A DNA stretch of 64,000 nt. Origin: an archaeon. GTDB lineage: Archaea; Thermoproteota; Nitrososphaeria; Nitrososphaerales; Gagatemarchaeaceae. Position numbers and translations under genes: made by a program. Positions 1 through 7,697 of the stretch are shown here, piece after piece. The stretch is from assembly GCA_021823325.1 (NCBI GenBank), contig JAKAOG010000002.1:1-64000 (forward strand), in the 5' to 3' direction. How positions within the stretch are numbered: position 1 is the first letter of the stretch; each line of letters opens with the position of its first letter. Below the pieces are notes generated by a model. It made no database searches, was not told the origin of the DNA, and worked only from the letters and a program-made list of their open reading frames with translations.

Positions 1-215
1 CCCTCGTTCTCGGAATTTGGCCCTTCGGGACCGGTATTTATTATTTGGACAGTCCGACGGGAGTTTTCCAAACCCACGGATGTTTTCAGGTGTGTTTTCC
101 CAAAATCAGACAGGAAAATGACGATACGACCGAAAAAAGCGACGTCCAACCTCTATTGGTGGCGCCAAAAGGCGTCTTCGCGGTGTCAGGCAGAAATAGA
201 ACCCACCCAAAGTGA

Positions 216-1166
216 GTGCCGTTGTGGGACATCCTCTACGCCGTCGACGCATCCTCCAGCATGGCTGACACCCACAAGTCCCCCCGCGGCACCAGCTTCG
301 TGAAGATGGACCTCGTCAGGCAGACGATAGTTGACCTCCTGTCTGGGGGGCAGCTCCCCTTCGGGAGCAAGCTGGGGGTCATGACCTTCCAGGCACCCAC
401 GCGTGCCGGGGGCATGTTCCTCAAGGGAGGGGAGGAGATGACCAAGATGGTGATACCGCTGTCTCCGATTGAGGCGGAGACGAAGGCGTCGATGACGGCC
501 ATGCTCGCCAAAATCCAGGTGAGCGGCGCCACGCCCTCGGGGATAGCCATCGAAGAGGGGCTGAAGCAGCTCTACGCGGTCAACGACGGTCCCGTCAAGC
601 GGATAAAGAAGATCGTCATGATCACCGACGAGAAGTCCAACGTGGGCCCCAAGCCGGAGAGGGTGGTGAACGACGAGGTCGCCCAGAAGGCCATCATAGA
701 CGTGATCGCCATCGGAGAGAAGATCAACAAGGACACCCTGTCGAAGGTCGCGACCAAGACGGGGGGGAAGTTCATGGTGGTGGAGAGCGCGGAGGAGCTC
801 CTGGTGGCGATGAAGCCGAGGATAGACGTGCGCGGCCTGGGGGTGGACGAGACGCTCCTAGCGGATGTGAAGAAGGCGGAGATGGGGCTGGACCAGGGGA
901 AGAAGGACGGGACGGCTTCGATGGGCTACCACCAGGCGCTGGACGTCGCGAGGCAGGTCAGGGCGAGGGCGAACAAGCGGCTCATGGAGGTTATGATGAT
1001 ACGGAGCCAGGCGGACTCGGAGGTGAGGGTCCTCACGGCCCAGCTGGAGAAGGGGCTCCCGATGCAGGAGTACGCCCGCAGGGTCTGGCCCCGCGCTTCG
1101 GAGCTCGACCAGGCCGAGAAGGTCGAGAAGGAACTGAAGTCGGCGATGGACAGGCTCGCGTTCTAG
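216..1166 (+). CDS. VWA-domain protein
   Basis: This 316-residue protein opens directly with a von Willebrand factor A fold. A metal-ion-dependent adhesion site of the DxSxS type (DASSSM) lies near residue 11. A second conserved stretch (TPSGIAIEEGL, about residues 110-120) and ITDEKSN (about 145) complete the usual MIDAS set. The last third is helical and rich in Lys, Arg and Glu, with no signal peptide or membrane segment, so it is probably cytosolic. VWA proteins of this kind mediate metal-dependent protein contacts, often with AAA ATPases, but no such partner is adjacent. The start is the GTG just before the first beta strand; no strong TATA box is visible. Confidence 0.85.
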   Translation: MPLWDILYAVDASSSMADTHKSPRGTSFVKMDLVRQTIVDLLSGGQLPFGSKLGVMTFQAPTRAGGMFLKGGEEMTKMVIPLSPIEAETKASMTAMLAKIQVSGATPSGIAIEEGLKQLYAVNDGPVKRIKKIVMITDEKSNVGPKPERVVNDEVAQKAIIDVIAIGEKINKDTLSKVATKTGGKFMVVESAEELLVAMKPRIDVRGLGVDETLLADVKKAEMGLDQGKKDGTASMGYHQALDVARQVRARANKRLMEVMMIRSQADSEVRVLTAQLEKGLPMQEYARRVWPRASELDQAEKVEKELKSAMDRLAF

Positions 1167-1555
1167 CGGCACGGCTCGACCCTGAAGGCCCCCGTGCAGT
1201 AGTCGAGCGTGGCGCGGAGCCTCCGCAGCAGCTTCGTCCCCACCAGTATCTCGTCGACCCCGGCGCCGGTCAGCACCTGGCCGTCGAGCGCCCTCGCGAT
1301 GGCTGGCAGATACACCGTCCCAAGGCACGCCCGCAGCTCGAGCGGCTTCCCGTCCGCCGTCTTCCCTGGGCTCGTCGCACCGCTCAGCCTGTCCATGCCG
1401 AGCTCGTCGAAGACAGGCTCGGGGACGGCGACGAACCCGTCGAAGCCCGTGTCCACGATGCCGACCGTCGTCCCCACCAGGGGGTGGGTGAGCCCGAGGA
1501 TGTCGTTCCTGAGCGCAAGGCGCAGTATGGGGGTCAGGCCCGAGAAGGAGCTCAA
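1163..1555 (-). CDS. Retropepsin-like clan AA aspartic protease
   Basis: The 130-residue protein has one retropepsin-like half: the catalytic DTG sits in VDTGFDG (about residues 35-41) and a hydrophobic ILVG flap or psi-loop element near residue 105. Archaeal proteins of this size (AF_0612-like) act as homodimers in which each chain gives one Asp; dimerisation here is inferred. It starts at TTG, overlapping the stop of the upstream RHH gene by 4 bases (TTGA), so the two are translationally coupled. Its 3' end overlaps the convergent VWA gene by 4 bases. Substrate unknown. Confidence 0.8.
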   Translation of the reverse strand: MSSFSGLTPILRLALRNDILGLTHPLVGTTVGIVDTGFDGFVAVPEPVFDELGMDRLSGATSPGKTADGKPLELRACLGTVYLPAIARALDGQVLTGAGVDEILVGTKLLRRLRATLDYCTGAFRVEPCR

Positions 1556-1878
1556 GCGGGCTTGAGCCTCAGCCCGAAGTGCACCACCGGCTCCAGCGGC
1601 TCGCTGGAGACTATCCTCACCGACCTCCAGTCAATCCCCTTCCTCTTCAGGGCGTCGGCCAGGTCCTTCAGGGTGCCCGCCTCTGCCACGACTTCCTCTC
1701 CCCGCTTCGCCGCGAAGGTCTCTCCCCTGCGCGCCTCTTCTGCGGAGTCGAGGTACGCGGTAAGGGCGGAGTCGACGATCTCCGAGATCGCCCCTTTCCT
1801 CCCCCCTGACTCTGCAGCCTGCCTCCTGAGCCTCTTCACCGTGCGCTCAGGGAGCGAGAACGTGACGTTGGTCAACAT
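1552..1878 (-). CDS. Ribbon-helix-helix protein with DUF5678-like C-terminus
   Basis: The N-terminal half reads as a CopG/MetJ-type ribbon-helix-helix DNA-binding domain (LTNVTFSLPERTVKRLRR, then ISEIVDSALTAYL). The C-terminal half (GEEVVAEAGTLKDLADALK onward) resembles the DUF5678 domain that in archaea often accompanies retropepsin-like proteases. I place the start at the ATG at 1878, not the ORF-track start at 1899, because a TATA box centred near 1903 is about 25 nt upstream and predicts a leaderless mRNA. The gene is first of a two-gene operon with the aspartic protease. By analogy with toxin-antitoxin loci it may autoregulate the operon. Confidence 0.78.
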   Translation of the reverse strand: MLTNVTFSLPERTVKRLRRQAAESGGRKGAISEIVDSALTAYLDSAEEARRGETFAAKRGEEVVAEAGTLKDLADALKRKGIDWRSVRIVSSEPLEPVVHFGLRLKPA

Positions 1879-1897
1879 ACAATACCAATATGGATGC

Positions 1898-1908
1898 AAT
1901 ATATAAGG
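1898..1908 (-). promoter_or_regulatory. TATA box of the RHH/aspartic protease operon
   Basis: On the minus strand this reads CCTTATATATT, a near-consensus archaeal TATA box centred about 25 nt from the ATG at 1878. It decides the start of the RHH gene. Confidence 0.7.
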
Positions 1909-2001
1909 CCCAGTTGCATCCCTGGACCCGAAGAGGCGCGGGCGTCGCGCGTCACTCCACGTTCAAATGCGTAAAGTAGCAACCATGAGAAGGGAGGGCA
2001 G

Positions 2002-2412
2002 TTGTCCGCACCAAAGGAGCTGAGCGTCTTCGGCGAGGACTACGGCACCTCCGAACTGAAGTTCGGTCCTGCGACTCTCGGCAACGTCCCAGACGTCATC
2101 GAGAACCGAGGCTACTTCCCAGACACCCGCAGTTCGATGGTGAGGATGACAGGCGGCCCCGACAAGAGGCTGCTCGTCGTCGGCCCCGACGTGGCCAACT
2201 TCGTCGAAGCGAAGCGCGACATCGCGGAGAGGATCGTCTACCCGATGCGGAGCGGGACCATCGAGAGGGACGACGACAGGTCGTGGTCGGTCGTCAAGGA
2301 GCTGACGAGGTACGCCCTCCTCAGGCACGTCCCTGAAACGCCAGGGTTCGAAGGGGTGAAGGCCGTCGCCCTGCTCTGCTTCTCCTCGGCGGTTTGTAAT
2401 AATCTGCGTTAG
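2002..2412 (+). pseudogene. Truncated actin/Hsp70-fold ATPase, N-terminal fragment
   Basis: The 136 residues resemble the N-terminus of archaeal actin-like ATPases: a phosphate-1-like GEDYGTSELKFGP, then VIENRGYFPD and a VYPMRSGTIERDD segment. Full-length relatives are several hundred residues; this one ends about residue 125 in an unrelated tail (CFSSAVCNNLR) where the sequence turns AT-rich. No continuation is found in any frame before the next gene. It begins at TTG with GGGAGGG just upstream and a TATA-like GCGTAAAGT near 1970. The family assignment is from remembered sequence similarity; truncation is clear if the family is right. Confidence 0.6.
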
Positions 2413-2550
2413 TATCTGCAATTATACTACTGTGGTGACACCAGAAATAACCAAGAAGCGCGTCTGCCGGGTCCGCTGTGTTCGCCCACTCGTCACCCGG
2501 CATCAGTTACGACAGGAAAACCGGAACCGAGCCCTCGTAAACTGTATAGG

Positions 2551-2560
2551 TTCATAAGGC
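2551..2560 (+). promoter_or_regulatory. TATA box of the small membrane protein gene
   Basis: TTCATAAGGC is centred about 26 nt before the ATG at 2581, as expected for a leaderless transcript. Confidence 0.5.
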
Positions 2561-2580
2561 GCGCAAAGACCCGCAGGACA

Positions 2581-2898
2581 ATGGTCACCCTCCTGCCGCC
2601 TGACCTTTCGGCGACGTTCCTGGTCGCGGCGATAGTCCCCTTGGTTATCGGTTTCATAGTAGGCGTGATAATCAGGAACGCCATCAAGATAGGGGTCGCC
2701 CTCGCCGTGCTCGTCGTCCTGCTCATCGCGGTCGGGATAATCACCCCGAGCCAGATCATCACCCCTCTGGTGGCCATGATCAAGTCCGGGGCGACGTCGA
2801 CCACAATCACCACCTACGCCAACAGGGTTGCAGGATACCTGCCCTACTCGTCGCTGACGTTCATCATAGGGCTGGCCGTCGGCCTCCTCAAAGGGTAG
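2581..2898 (+). CDS. Small membrane protein, possibly FUN14-like
   Basis: A 105-residue protein with two or three hydrophobic helices: a glycine-spaced helix (about 12-32, with VIGFIVGVIIRN), a second at about 35-57, and a last one ending in GLAVGLLKG. Gly-rich paired helices with a terminal Lys resemble FUN14-family proteins of archaea, but I could not confirm this. A soluble loop (about 60-85) is Ser/Thr rich. It is a single-gene transcript judging from its own promoter, and converges on the zinc-ribbon gene downstream. Confidence 0.65.
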   Translation: MVTLLPPDLSATFLVAAIVPLVIGFIVGVIIRNAIKIGVALAVLVVLLIAVGIITPSQIITPLVAMIKSGATSTTITTYANRVAGYLPYSSLTFIIGLAVGLLKG

Positions 2899-2907
2899 AG
2901 CCGCGCT

Positions 2908-3192
2908 TCAGTATGCCGGTGCGGCTTCTTTCTGGGCCTTTCCGACCCTCGTGGACATGACGTCGAACGTGGACCACTCGCTGCACCCTGGGCACTTCAG
3001 GTATCTGTCGCGGCCCAGCCTGAAGGTGCTGAAAGAGGCGCCAGGCACCCACTTGTAGTCGAACGCGCCGTTGCACTTCGGGCACGTCAGGCGCGACGTG
3101 TAGTGGTACTTCGACCTGATGGCGAACACGTACCCTATCAGGGCGACCCCCACGACGACAATCGGAACACCGACGAGACTGATACCACTCAT
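2908..3192 (-). CDS. Membrane-anchored zinc-ribbon protein
   Basis: This 94-residue protein has one N-terminal transmembrane helix (about residues 5-25) followed by a short zinc ribbon with two CxxC knuckles, CPKC and CPGC, about 30 residues apart. The ribbon should lie in the cytoplasm or be tethered at the membrane surface. It follows the Cys-rich protein gene on the same strand with a gap of about 20 bases, so the two may be cotranscribed. No family name recognised. Confidence 0.75.
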   Translation of the reverse strand: MSGISLVGVPIVVVGVALIGYVFAIRSKYHYTSRLTCPKCNGAFDYKWVPGASFSTFRLGRDRYLKCPGCSEWSTFDVMSTRVGKAQKEAAPAY

Positions 3193-3213
3193 GCGAGCTT
3201 CGCCTGGAGCTTT

Positions 3214-3480
3214 CTATCCGAGGAGCCACTCTTTCGGGGGGCCCTGTCCGCCCGCGCAGTCGACGACCCCCGACACCCTGCGGAGGAAGGACGGGCAGGC
3301 GAAGCAGACGAGGAAGGCGACCTCCTTCCCTACGACCGGGCAGTTGATGCTCTCCTTCTTCATCCTGGCTATCGCCTTCGCGCCGGCCGTCCCTTTGAGC
3401 TCGTCGGTCACGGCCTTGGGGACCTTCTTCGGCTTCGGCGAGGGATAGATGTTGACCTTGAACTTCGTCTCTGCGGACAA
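3214..3480 (-). CDS. Small cysteine-containing protein of unknown function
   Basis: The 88-residue product has a basic N-terminal half rich in Lys and Pro and a C-terminal half with four cysteines (NCPVVG, VCFACPSF, VVDCAGG) that could bind zinc or an iron-sulfur cluster. No membrane helix is convincing. It lies between the exported protein gene and the zinc-ribbon gene on the same strand. I do not recognise the family. Confidence 0.65.
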   Translation of the reverse strand: MSAETKFKVNIYPSPKPKKVPKAVTDELKGTAGAKAIARMKKESINCPVVGKEVAFLVCFACPSFLRRVSGVVDCAGGQGPPKEWLLG

Positions 3481-3525
3481 CAGGCGGCCCAGTCAGGATA
3501 CGGCATAAAAGCCTGAGGGTGCGAC

Positions 3526-4668
3526 TCAGCCGGAGCTCACTGTGAAGTGAAGGACGACCGCCTGCCCCCACTCGTCTCCCGCGAGCACGGTGTACGTCCC
3601 CGGCGGGAAGGGGTTGAACAGCAGCGGGCAGTTCAGGGTGGGCTGTGGCGCGCTCACCGTCGTGGGGCAGTCGCCGCCGTCCACCGCGGACCCTGCGCTC
3701 GCCTGGGTCCCCGACCCGGTCCAGTACCCGGACTGGGGCGCGACCAGCGACCAGATGCACCCGTTCTCGGGGGTCCACCGGCACGCCGTGTCGACGGTCA
3801 CGTTGTACAGCGCCGTCCCGGCTATGTTGCTGAACGGGTTGGACTGTGCGGCGTAGCTGTGGGGGTAGAACGCGTAGTATGTCGCGGGGGCTTCGTAGGG
3901 GCACTCGAGCAGAGGGAAGGCGTACGTCGTGAGCGGCTGCACCCCGTTCAACGAGGCGAGGCTGTAGTTGCCCTGGAAGATCGCGTAGCCTGCAGGCATG
4001 TTTCCAGGGACCCCGCACGTGTCGGCCCCCGACCAGAGGAACATCTCGACCCCGGGTATCGGCCAGCGGTTCGCAGCCGTCAGGTTGTTCCCGGTCCCGA
4101 GGACGTTGTAGTCGTCGACCGTTACGTTCACCGAGCCGCCGGGGCCCGCGTGCAGGGACAGCCCGAGCATGAGCCCGAGGGTCGCGTTCTCGGTGGAGGC
4201 GGTGGCCACCGGGACGTCGATGGTCACGGGCGCGTACGGGACCGTGGGGCAGGTCGGGTTCTGGACGAGGGTGCTGGTGAGCGGGTGGGCGGGGCTGACG
4301 CAGTAGACCGACGAGTTGGTGAACCAGACAGTGTACACCGAAGTCGGGGCGGAGCCCCCGGCTATCGTCCCTCCTCCGTTGGGGAGGGTCTCCGAGTAGA
4401 GGTAGTATGGGACCCCTCCGTAGCTGATCAGCTCCACGTCGGTCAGCGTCGCGTTGGTCGGGCAGCTCCCGAGGTCCAGCCCCGTGCACGGGACCCCCGC
4501 CGCCTGGCCGCCGAGGGTGAGGTTCGAGTCGACCACCTGGTAGACGGACCCTTGGGTGACCGCCCCGCTCGGCGAGCTCGGGGTGAACGCGGACACGAGC
4601 CCGAAGACCGAAACCGCCGAGACCACTACGACAGCTATCACGACCGCGGCGAGCACCTCCTTCCTCAA
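3526..4668 (-). CDS. Exported or membrane-anchored extracellular protein
   Basis: The 380-residue protein begins with a classic N-terminal hydrophobic segment (about residues 6-28) preceded by MRKEV, then a Thr/Ser/Gly-rich body with many NxS/T sites (for example NATL, NVTV) and several cysteines that may pair outside the cell. The C-terminal region (TYTVLAGDEWGQAVVLHF) looks like a beta-sandwich strand pair. There is no C-terminal anchor, so the N-terminal helix may be an uncleaved anchor. No enzymatic motif was recognised. It lies downstream of the PadR gene on the same strand. Confidence 0.75.
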   Translation of the reverse strand: MRKEVLAAVVIAVVVVSAVSVFGLVSAFTPSSPSGAVTQGSVYQVVDSNLTLGGQAAGVPCTGLDLGSCPTNATLTDVELISYGGVPYYLYSETLPNGGGTIAGGSAPTSVYTVWFTNSSVYCVSPAHPLTSTLVQNPTCPTVPYAPVTIDVPVATASTENATLGLMLGLSLHAGPGGSVNVTVDDYNVLGTGNNLTAANRWPIPGVEMFLWSGADTCGVPGNMPAGYAIFQGNYSLASLNGVQPLTTYAFPLLECPYEAPATYYAFYPHSYAAQSNPFSNIAGTALYNVTVDTACRWTPENGCIWSLVAPQSGYWTGSGTQASAGSAVDGGDCPTTVSAPQPTLNCPLLFNPFPPGTYTVLAGDEWGQAVVLHFTVSSG

Positions 4669-4721
4669 CAGACGGCGTCAGGGGCGAGGCGGGTATATCA
4701 TCCTGACCCCGGCGCCGAGGT

Positions 4722-5099
4722 CTAGGCGCCGATCCCGTCGGCGAGGGCCTGGACCTTCGACTTCAGTCCCTGGTTCCCGGCGAGGGACGAATAGGCGGCG
4801 AGGAGCTTGAGCTGGCGCTTCACGTCTGACTCGGTCGCCCTCACGAGCCTGGCGAGCTCCTCCTTCCCCTTCGCGGATATGATGTACCTGCGCGTGTTCC
4901 CCTCGCGCTTCGGGAGCTCGTTGATCAGCCCTTTCTTCAGGAGCTCTGCGAGGATCAGATAGATGGAGCCGGGCCCGGGGTTCCACTCCCCGGCGGTGGC
5001 GCGGCTTATCCCCTTGGCAAGGTCGGTGCCTGACAGCGACGACTCGGAGAGCATCTTCAGGGCCGCAAGCTTCAGCACCCCCTTGGGGACGCTTATCAT
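4722..5099 (-). CDS. PadR-family winged-helix transcriptional regulator
   Basis: A 125-residue PadR-like regulator. The winged helix spans about residues 8-80, with the family signature PGPGSIYLILAELLKKGLI and the wing RRYIISAKG. The short C-terminal helix would form the dimer interface. Its start overlaps the stop of the PIN-domain gene by 4 bases, so it belongs to the VapBC-like operon upstream, an unusual third partner. The exported protein gene follows about 50 bases later on the same strand and is a candidate target. Confidence 0.85.
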   Translation of the reverse strand: MISVPKGVLKLAALKMLSESSLSGTDLAKGISRATAGEWNPGPGSIYLILAELLKKGLINELPKREGNTRRYIISAKGKEELARLVRATESDVKRQLKLLAAYSSLAGNQGLKSKVQALADGIGA

Positions 5100-5488
5100 G
5101 CCCCTTCCCCCCTTCCTGACCTTGCGTCTTCGAACACCTTCCGCTGGGCCGCGTCGAACGTCCTGAGCTCGAGCCCGCTCTTCAGCGCGACGGCGACGAA
5201 CACCGCGTCGTTCGGGTGCGCCCCGTGGCGGACGGCTATCCTGTGGGCGTCCATGATGAGCTCCCGGTCGGGCTCGACCGTCAGGAGGCGCCGCGTCGCC
5301 AGCAGGTCGGAGAGGACGGCGAGGAACTTGTCGCCTTCGCGGATCCTCCCGAGGAGCGCCTGATGCTTCCAGACGGCGCCGGCCACTTCGTACACGGCCA
5401 GGCTCGGAGAGAGCATGAGCTCGGAGCGGATGAGGCTCCTGTCGGCGAGGATGCCTTCGGCGATGAAGCTGCTATCTGCCACTATCAC
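5096..5488 (-). CDS. PIN-domain VapC-like ribonuclease toxin
   Basis: The 130-residue product fits a VapC PIN domain. Acidic residues expected to hold Mg2+ are visible: Asp in IVADSSFI (about 5), Glu in YEVAGAVWK (about 34), Asp in HPNDAVFVA (about 94) and Asp in RTFDAAQ (about 111). PIN toxins cleave RNA, commonly tRNA or rRNA. It overlaps the upstream RHH antitoxin gene by 17 bases and the downstream PadR gene by 4, so the three are one transcription unit. Confidence 0.87.
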   Translation of the reverse strand: MIVADSSFIAEGILADRSLIRSELMLSPSLAVYEVAGAVWKHQALLGRIREGDKFLAVLSDLLATRRLLTVEPDRELIMDAHRIAVRHGAHPNDAVFVAVALKSGLELRTFDAAQRKVFEDARSGRGEGA

Positions 5489-5702
5489 CGCGCCTGTCCT
5501 CCCTGATGAGCCGGACCATCTCCTCGGGGGTTGTGCTCACCCTGTACTTCTCCTGAAGCTCCCCGAGGCGCTCGAACACCTCCGCCGTGTCTTCGGAGTC
5601 GAGGTACATCCTGACGGCTTCCCTGACCACCTCCGACACCCTCCCGCGCTTCTTGAGCCTCCGCTTCTCTTCGTCGGAGAGGCGGACGCTGACCATGGGC
5701 AT
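5472..5702 (-). CDS. Ribbon-helix-helix VapB-like antitoxin
   Basis: After start correction the protein is about 76 residues. MPMVSVRLSDEEKRRLKK and VSEVVREAVRMYL form a ribbon-helix-helix domain; the acidic and basic tail after residue 45 would wrap the PIN toxin. The ORF-track start at 5798 lies upstream of an AT-rich box (AAAATACAAA on the minus strand, 5724-5733) centred about 27 nt from the ATG at 5702, so I take 5702 as a leaderless start. Such antitoxins usually repress their own operon with the toxin. Confidence 0.82.
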   Translation of the reverse strand: MPMVSVRLSDEEKRRLKKRGRVSEVVREAVRMYLDSEDTAEVFERLGELQEKYRVSTTPEEMVRLIREDRRGDSGR

Positions 5703-5774
5703 GTCATACTGCACGTATGACGCTTTGTATTTTAACGTTTTCATACGCGGCGGCTCAGGGATGGGCGAGCTTCT

Positions 5775-6674
5775 TTGAAACCATCGATCATCATCCACGG
5801 CGGCGCAGGGAGCGGGAGATACGGGGAGGGAGACAAGCGCTTCTCCGGCCTGACGGGGGCCGTCGAGGCGGGGCTGGCCGCGATGAAGAAAGGGTCGGGG
5901 CTCGACGGGGCCATCGCGGCGGTGTCGTCCATGGAGGAGTCAGGGCTCTTCAACTGCGGCAGGGGGGCGTGCCTCACCGCGGCGGGGGAACCCGAGCTGG
6001 ACGCGGCTGTCATGACAGGGGAGGGACTCGCGGGGGCAGGGGTCGGGAACGTCACTTCGACCTACCACCCGGTCGAGCTCGCAAGGTGGGTGATGGAGAA
6101 CACCAGGCACGTGCTGATAGTCGGAGAGAGGACGAGGGACTACGCCAGGCTCGCCGGGATGAAGACCGAGAGCGTCCGCCCGTCGCAGGCGGCGAGCAAG
6201 AGGTTCCTCGCGCTCGTCAAGGAGGAGCGGCACTCGCGCGCCGTCGAACTGGTGAGGAAGATCGAGGGGGGAGGGACCGTAGGCGCGGTGGCCGTCGGCT
6301 CGGACGGCGTCCCTGCAGCGGCCGTCAGCACAGGGGGGATGTGGATGAAGCTCCCGGGGAGGGTGGGAGACTCGGCCGTGCTCGGGGCCGGGATATTCGC
6401 CGACAAGCGGCTCGGCGCGGCGTGCGCAACAGGGACCGGGGAGGAGATAATCAGGTGCGCGCTCACGCTCAGGGCGTGCGGGTTCATGCGCTCCGATGAC
6501 GCGCAGCGAGCCGCCGCGAAGGCCATCGCGTTCATCACCCGCGAGAGAGGGAAGGGGACGGCCGGGATAATCACGGTCGACAGGAAGGGGAGGGTCGGGG
6601 CGTCGTTCAACGCGGAGGCGATGGGGAGGGCCTGGTGGGACGGAGAGAAGGGAAGGATAGTTGGCAAGGTCTGA
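5775..6674 (+). CDS. Isoaspartyl peptidase / plant-type L-asparaginase (Ntn hydrolase)
   Basis: At 299 residues this matches plant-type asparaginases, which self-cleave and then remove isoaspartyl residues or deamidate asparagine. The N-terminal IIIHGGAGSG and the autoproteolysis site GGGTVGAVA are present; Thr168 would be the new N-terminal nucleophile of the beta chain. The later STGGMWMKLPGRVGDS and ATGTGEEI loops form the substrate pocket. The start is TTG. It is divergent from the VapBC-like operon and appears to stand alone. A likely role is repair or breakdown of aged proteins. Confidence 0.9.
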   Translation: MKPSIIIHGGAGSGRYGEGDKRFSGLTGAVEAGLAAMKKGSGLDGAIAAVSSMEESGLFNCGRGACLTAAGEPELDAAVMTGEGLAGAGVGNVTSTYHPVELARWVMENTRHVLIVGERTRDYARLAGMKTESVRPSQAASKRFLALVKEERHSRAVELVRKIEGGGTVGAVAVGSDGVPAAAVSTGGMWMKLPGRVGDSAVLGAGIFADKRLGAACATGTGEEIIRCALTLRACGFMRSDDAQRAAAKAIAFITRERGKGTAGIITVDRKGRVGASFNAEAMGRAWWDGEKGRIVGKV

Positions 6675-6684
6675 CCGGGGGCCC

Positions 6685-6702
6685 GCTGACGTCTGGGTCA
6701 GC
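6685..6702 (+). terminator. Hairpin after the asparaginase gene
   Basis: GCTGAC and GTCAGC form a perfect 6-bp stem around a 6-base loop just after the stop codon. There is no T-run, so a terminator role is only a suggestion. Confidence 0.3.
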
Positions 6703-6737
6703 CAAGCGTTGAGCGCTCAGAGCGCGCGTGGACCAAG

Positions 6738-7223
6738 TTGAAGCCGAAGACCCCCGGCGGCATATGGGCGCTCAGAGGGATCTCCGTCCTTATCGCGCTC
6801 GTCGTGATCGGCGCGATACTTGCGGTCGGGTTCTCGGCATACCAGGACTACAGCGGGATAAAGTCAGAGATATCATCGGGGAACAAGCCGGTCTCCGGGA
6901 TCGCCGTGTACAACGTGACCAGCGGCGTCGAGACGGTCTCCTTCAACGTGACGGTCCCCAACAGAGGGCTCCTCATGCTCAACGTCACGATGTCCTGCTC
7001 TACCTCGAGCGCATATGTGAGCTGCAGGTCCGCCCAGGCCGAGATACCGCCAGGCGGGGAGGGGGCGCTGCACTTCGTGATGACCGTGACGGACGTGAAG
7101 CAGTTCCTGTCGTCGACGAACCGCCAGGTCAACGGCACCATCGCCATGAGCCTCGTCCCCTTCGTTTCCCTGTCGATAGGGCTGAACTTCACGAAGTACG
7201 TCCAGCTCCCGGGGGCCGTCTAG
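6738..7223 (+). CDS. Membrane-anchored extracellular protein, first gene of two-gene module A
   Basis: A 161-residue protein with one N-terminal transmembrane helix (about 14-35) and an outside domain rich in NVT/NGT sequons. The outer domain contains a VPNRGLLMLNVTM stretch similar in style to LEA14/WHy-type beta sandwiches, but this is not confirmed. The next gene starts at the base after its stop, so the pair is cotranscribed. The arrangement is repeated at 46672-47783 in this window. Confidence 0.7.
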   Translation: MKPKTPGGIWALRGISVLIALVVIGAILAVGFSAYQDYSGIKSEISSGNKPVSGIAVYNVTSGVETVSFNVTVPNRGLLMLNVTMSCSTSSAYVSCRSAQAEIPPGGEGALHFVMTVTDVKQFLSSTNRQVNGTIAMSLVPFVSLSIGLNFTKYVQLPGAV

Positions 7224-7697
7224 GTGTCCTTCGGCCAGACGGTGCCTGCGCGCAAGAGGGTCACCGGCGCGGTCTTCGCGCTGGTCGTCAACGTGATACT
7301 CTGGATCGTCATCCCCTACTATCTGGGCGCGTTCCTGGTGAAGTTCGTCCCTGACATCCCGCTGGGGGTCCCCTCGTTCGTCTACGAGTTCGGGATGCTG
7401 TTCATCGTGCTGGACGTCGGCGCCGCGCTCTTCCAGGGGATGGCGGTGTCGCTGCCTTTCGTCTGCGGAGCGGCCCTTCTTAGCGCCGTGTACCTCTGGT
7501 TCGTGACCAACGGCGGGAGCCTGCAGGTGACGACGTCGGGCATCACCGTCGGGCTGGACTTCCGGCTGCTGCTCTACATCTTCATCGTCCCGTCTCTGTG
7601 GGCGGCGCTGAGAGCGCCGATGTCCTATCTGATCTGGAGGAGAGCGAGGGCGAAGATCGTCCCCCAGGCCCCCGGGTCGTCGGCGACGCCCGCCTAG
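7224..7697 (+). CDS. Polytopic membrane protein, second gene of module A
   Basis: The 157-residue product has about four transmembrane helices (roughly 15-37, 50-66, 72-92 and 112-130) and a basic cytoplasmic tail (IWRRARAK). It starts with GTG immediately after the TAG of the preceding gene, with no gap. No known family was recognised. It probably forms a complex with the anchored partner. Its 3' end overlaps the convergent cyclase gene by 4 bases. Confidence 0.7.
   Translation: MSFGQTVPARKRVTGAVFALVVNVILWIVIPYYLGAFLVKFVPDIPLGVPSFVYEFGMLFIVLDVGAALFQGMAVSLPFVCGAALLSAVYLWFVTNGGSLQVTTSGITVGLDFRLLLYIFIVPSLWAALRAPMSYLIWRRARAKIVPQAPGSSATPA

Noticed and set aside
2888-4489. 533-aa minus-strand ORF overlapping several genes
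   Set aside because: Arg/Pro/Gly-rich shadow frame of the exported protein and the small Cys-rich genes; no domain and biased composition.
3547-4725. 392-aa plus-strand ORF
   Set aside because: Antisense shadow of the exported protein gene with very high Arg content.
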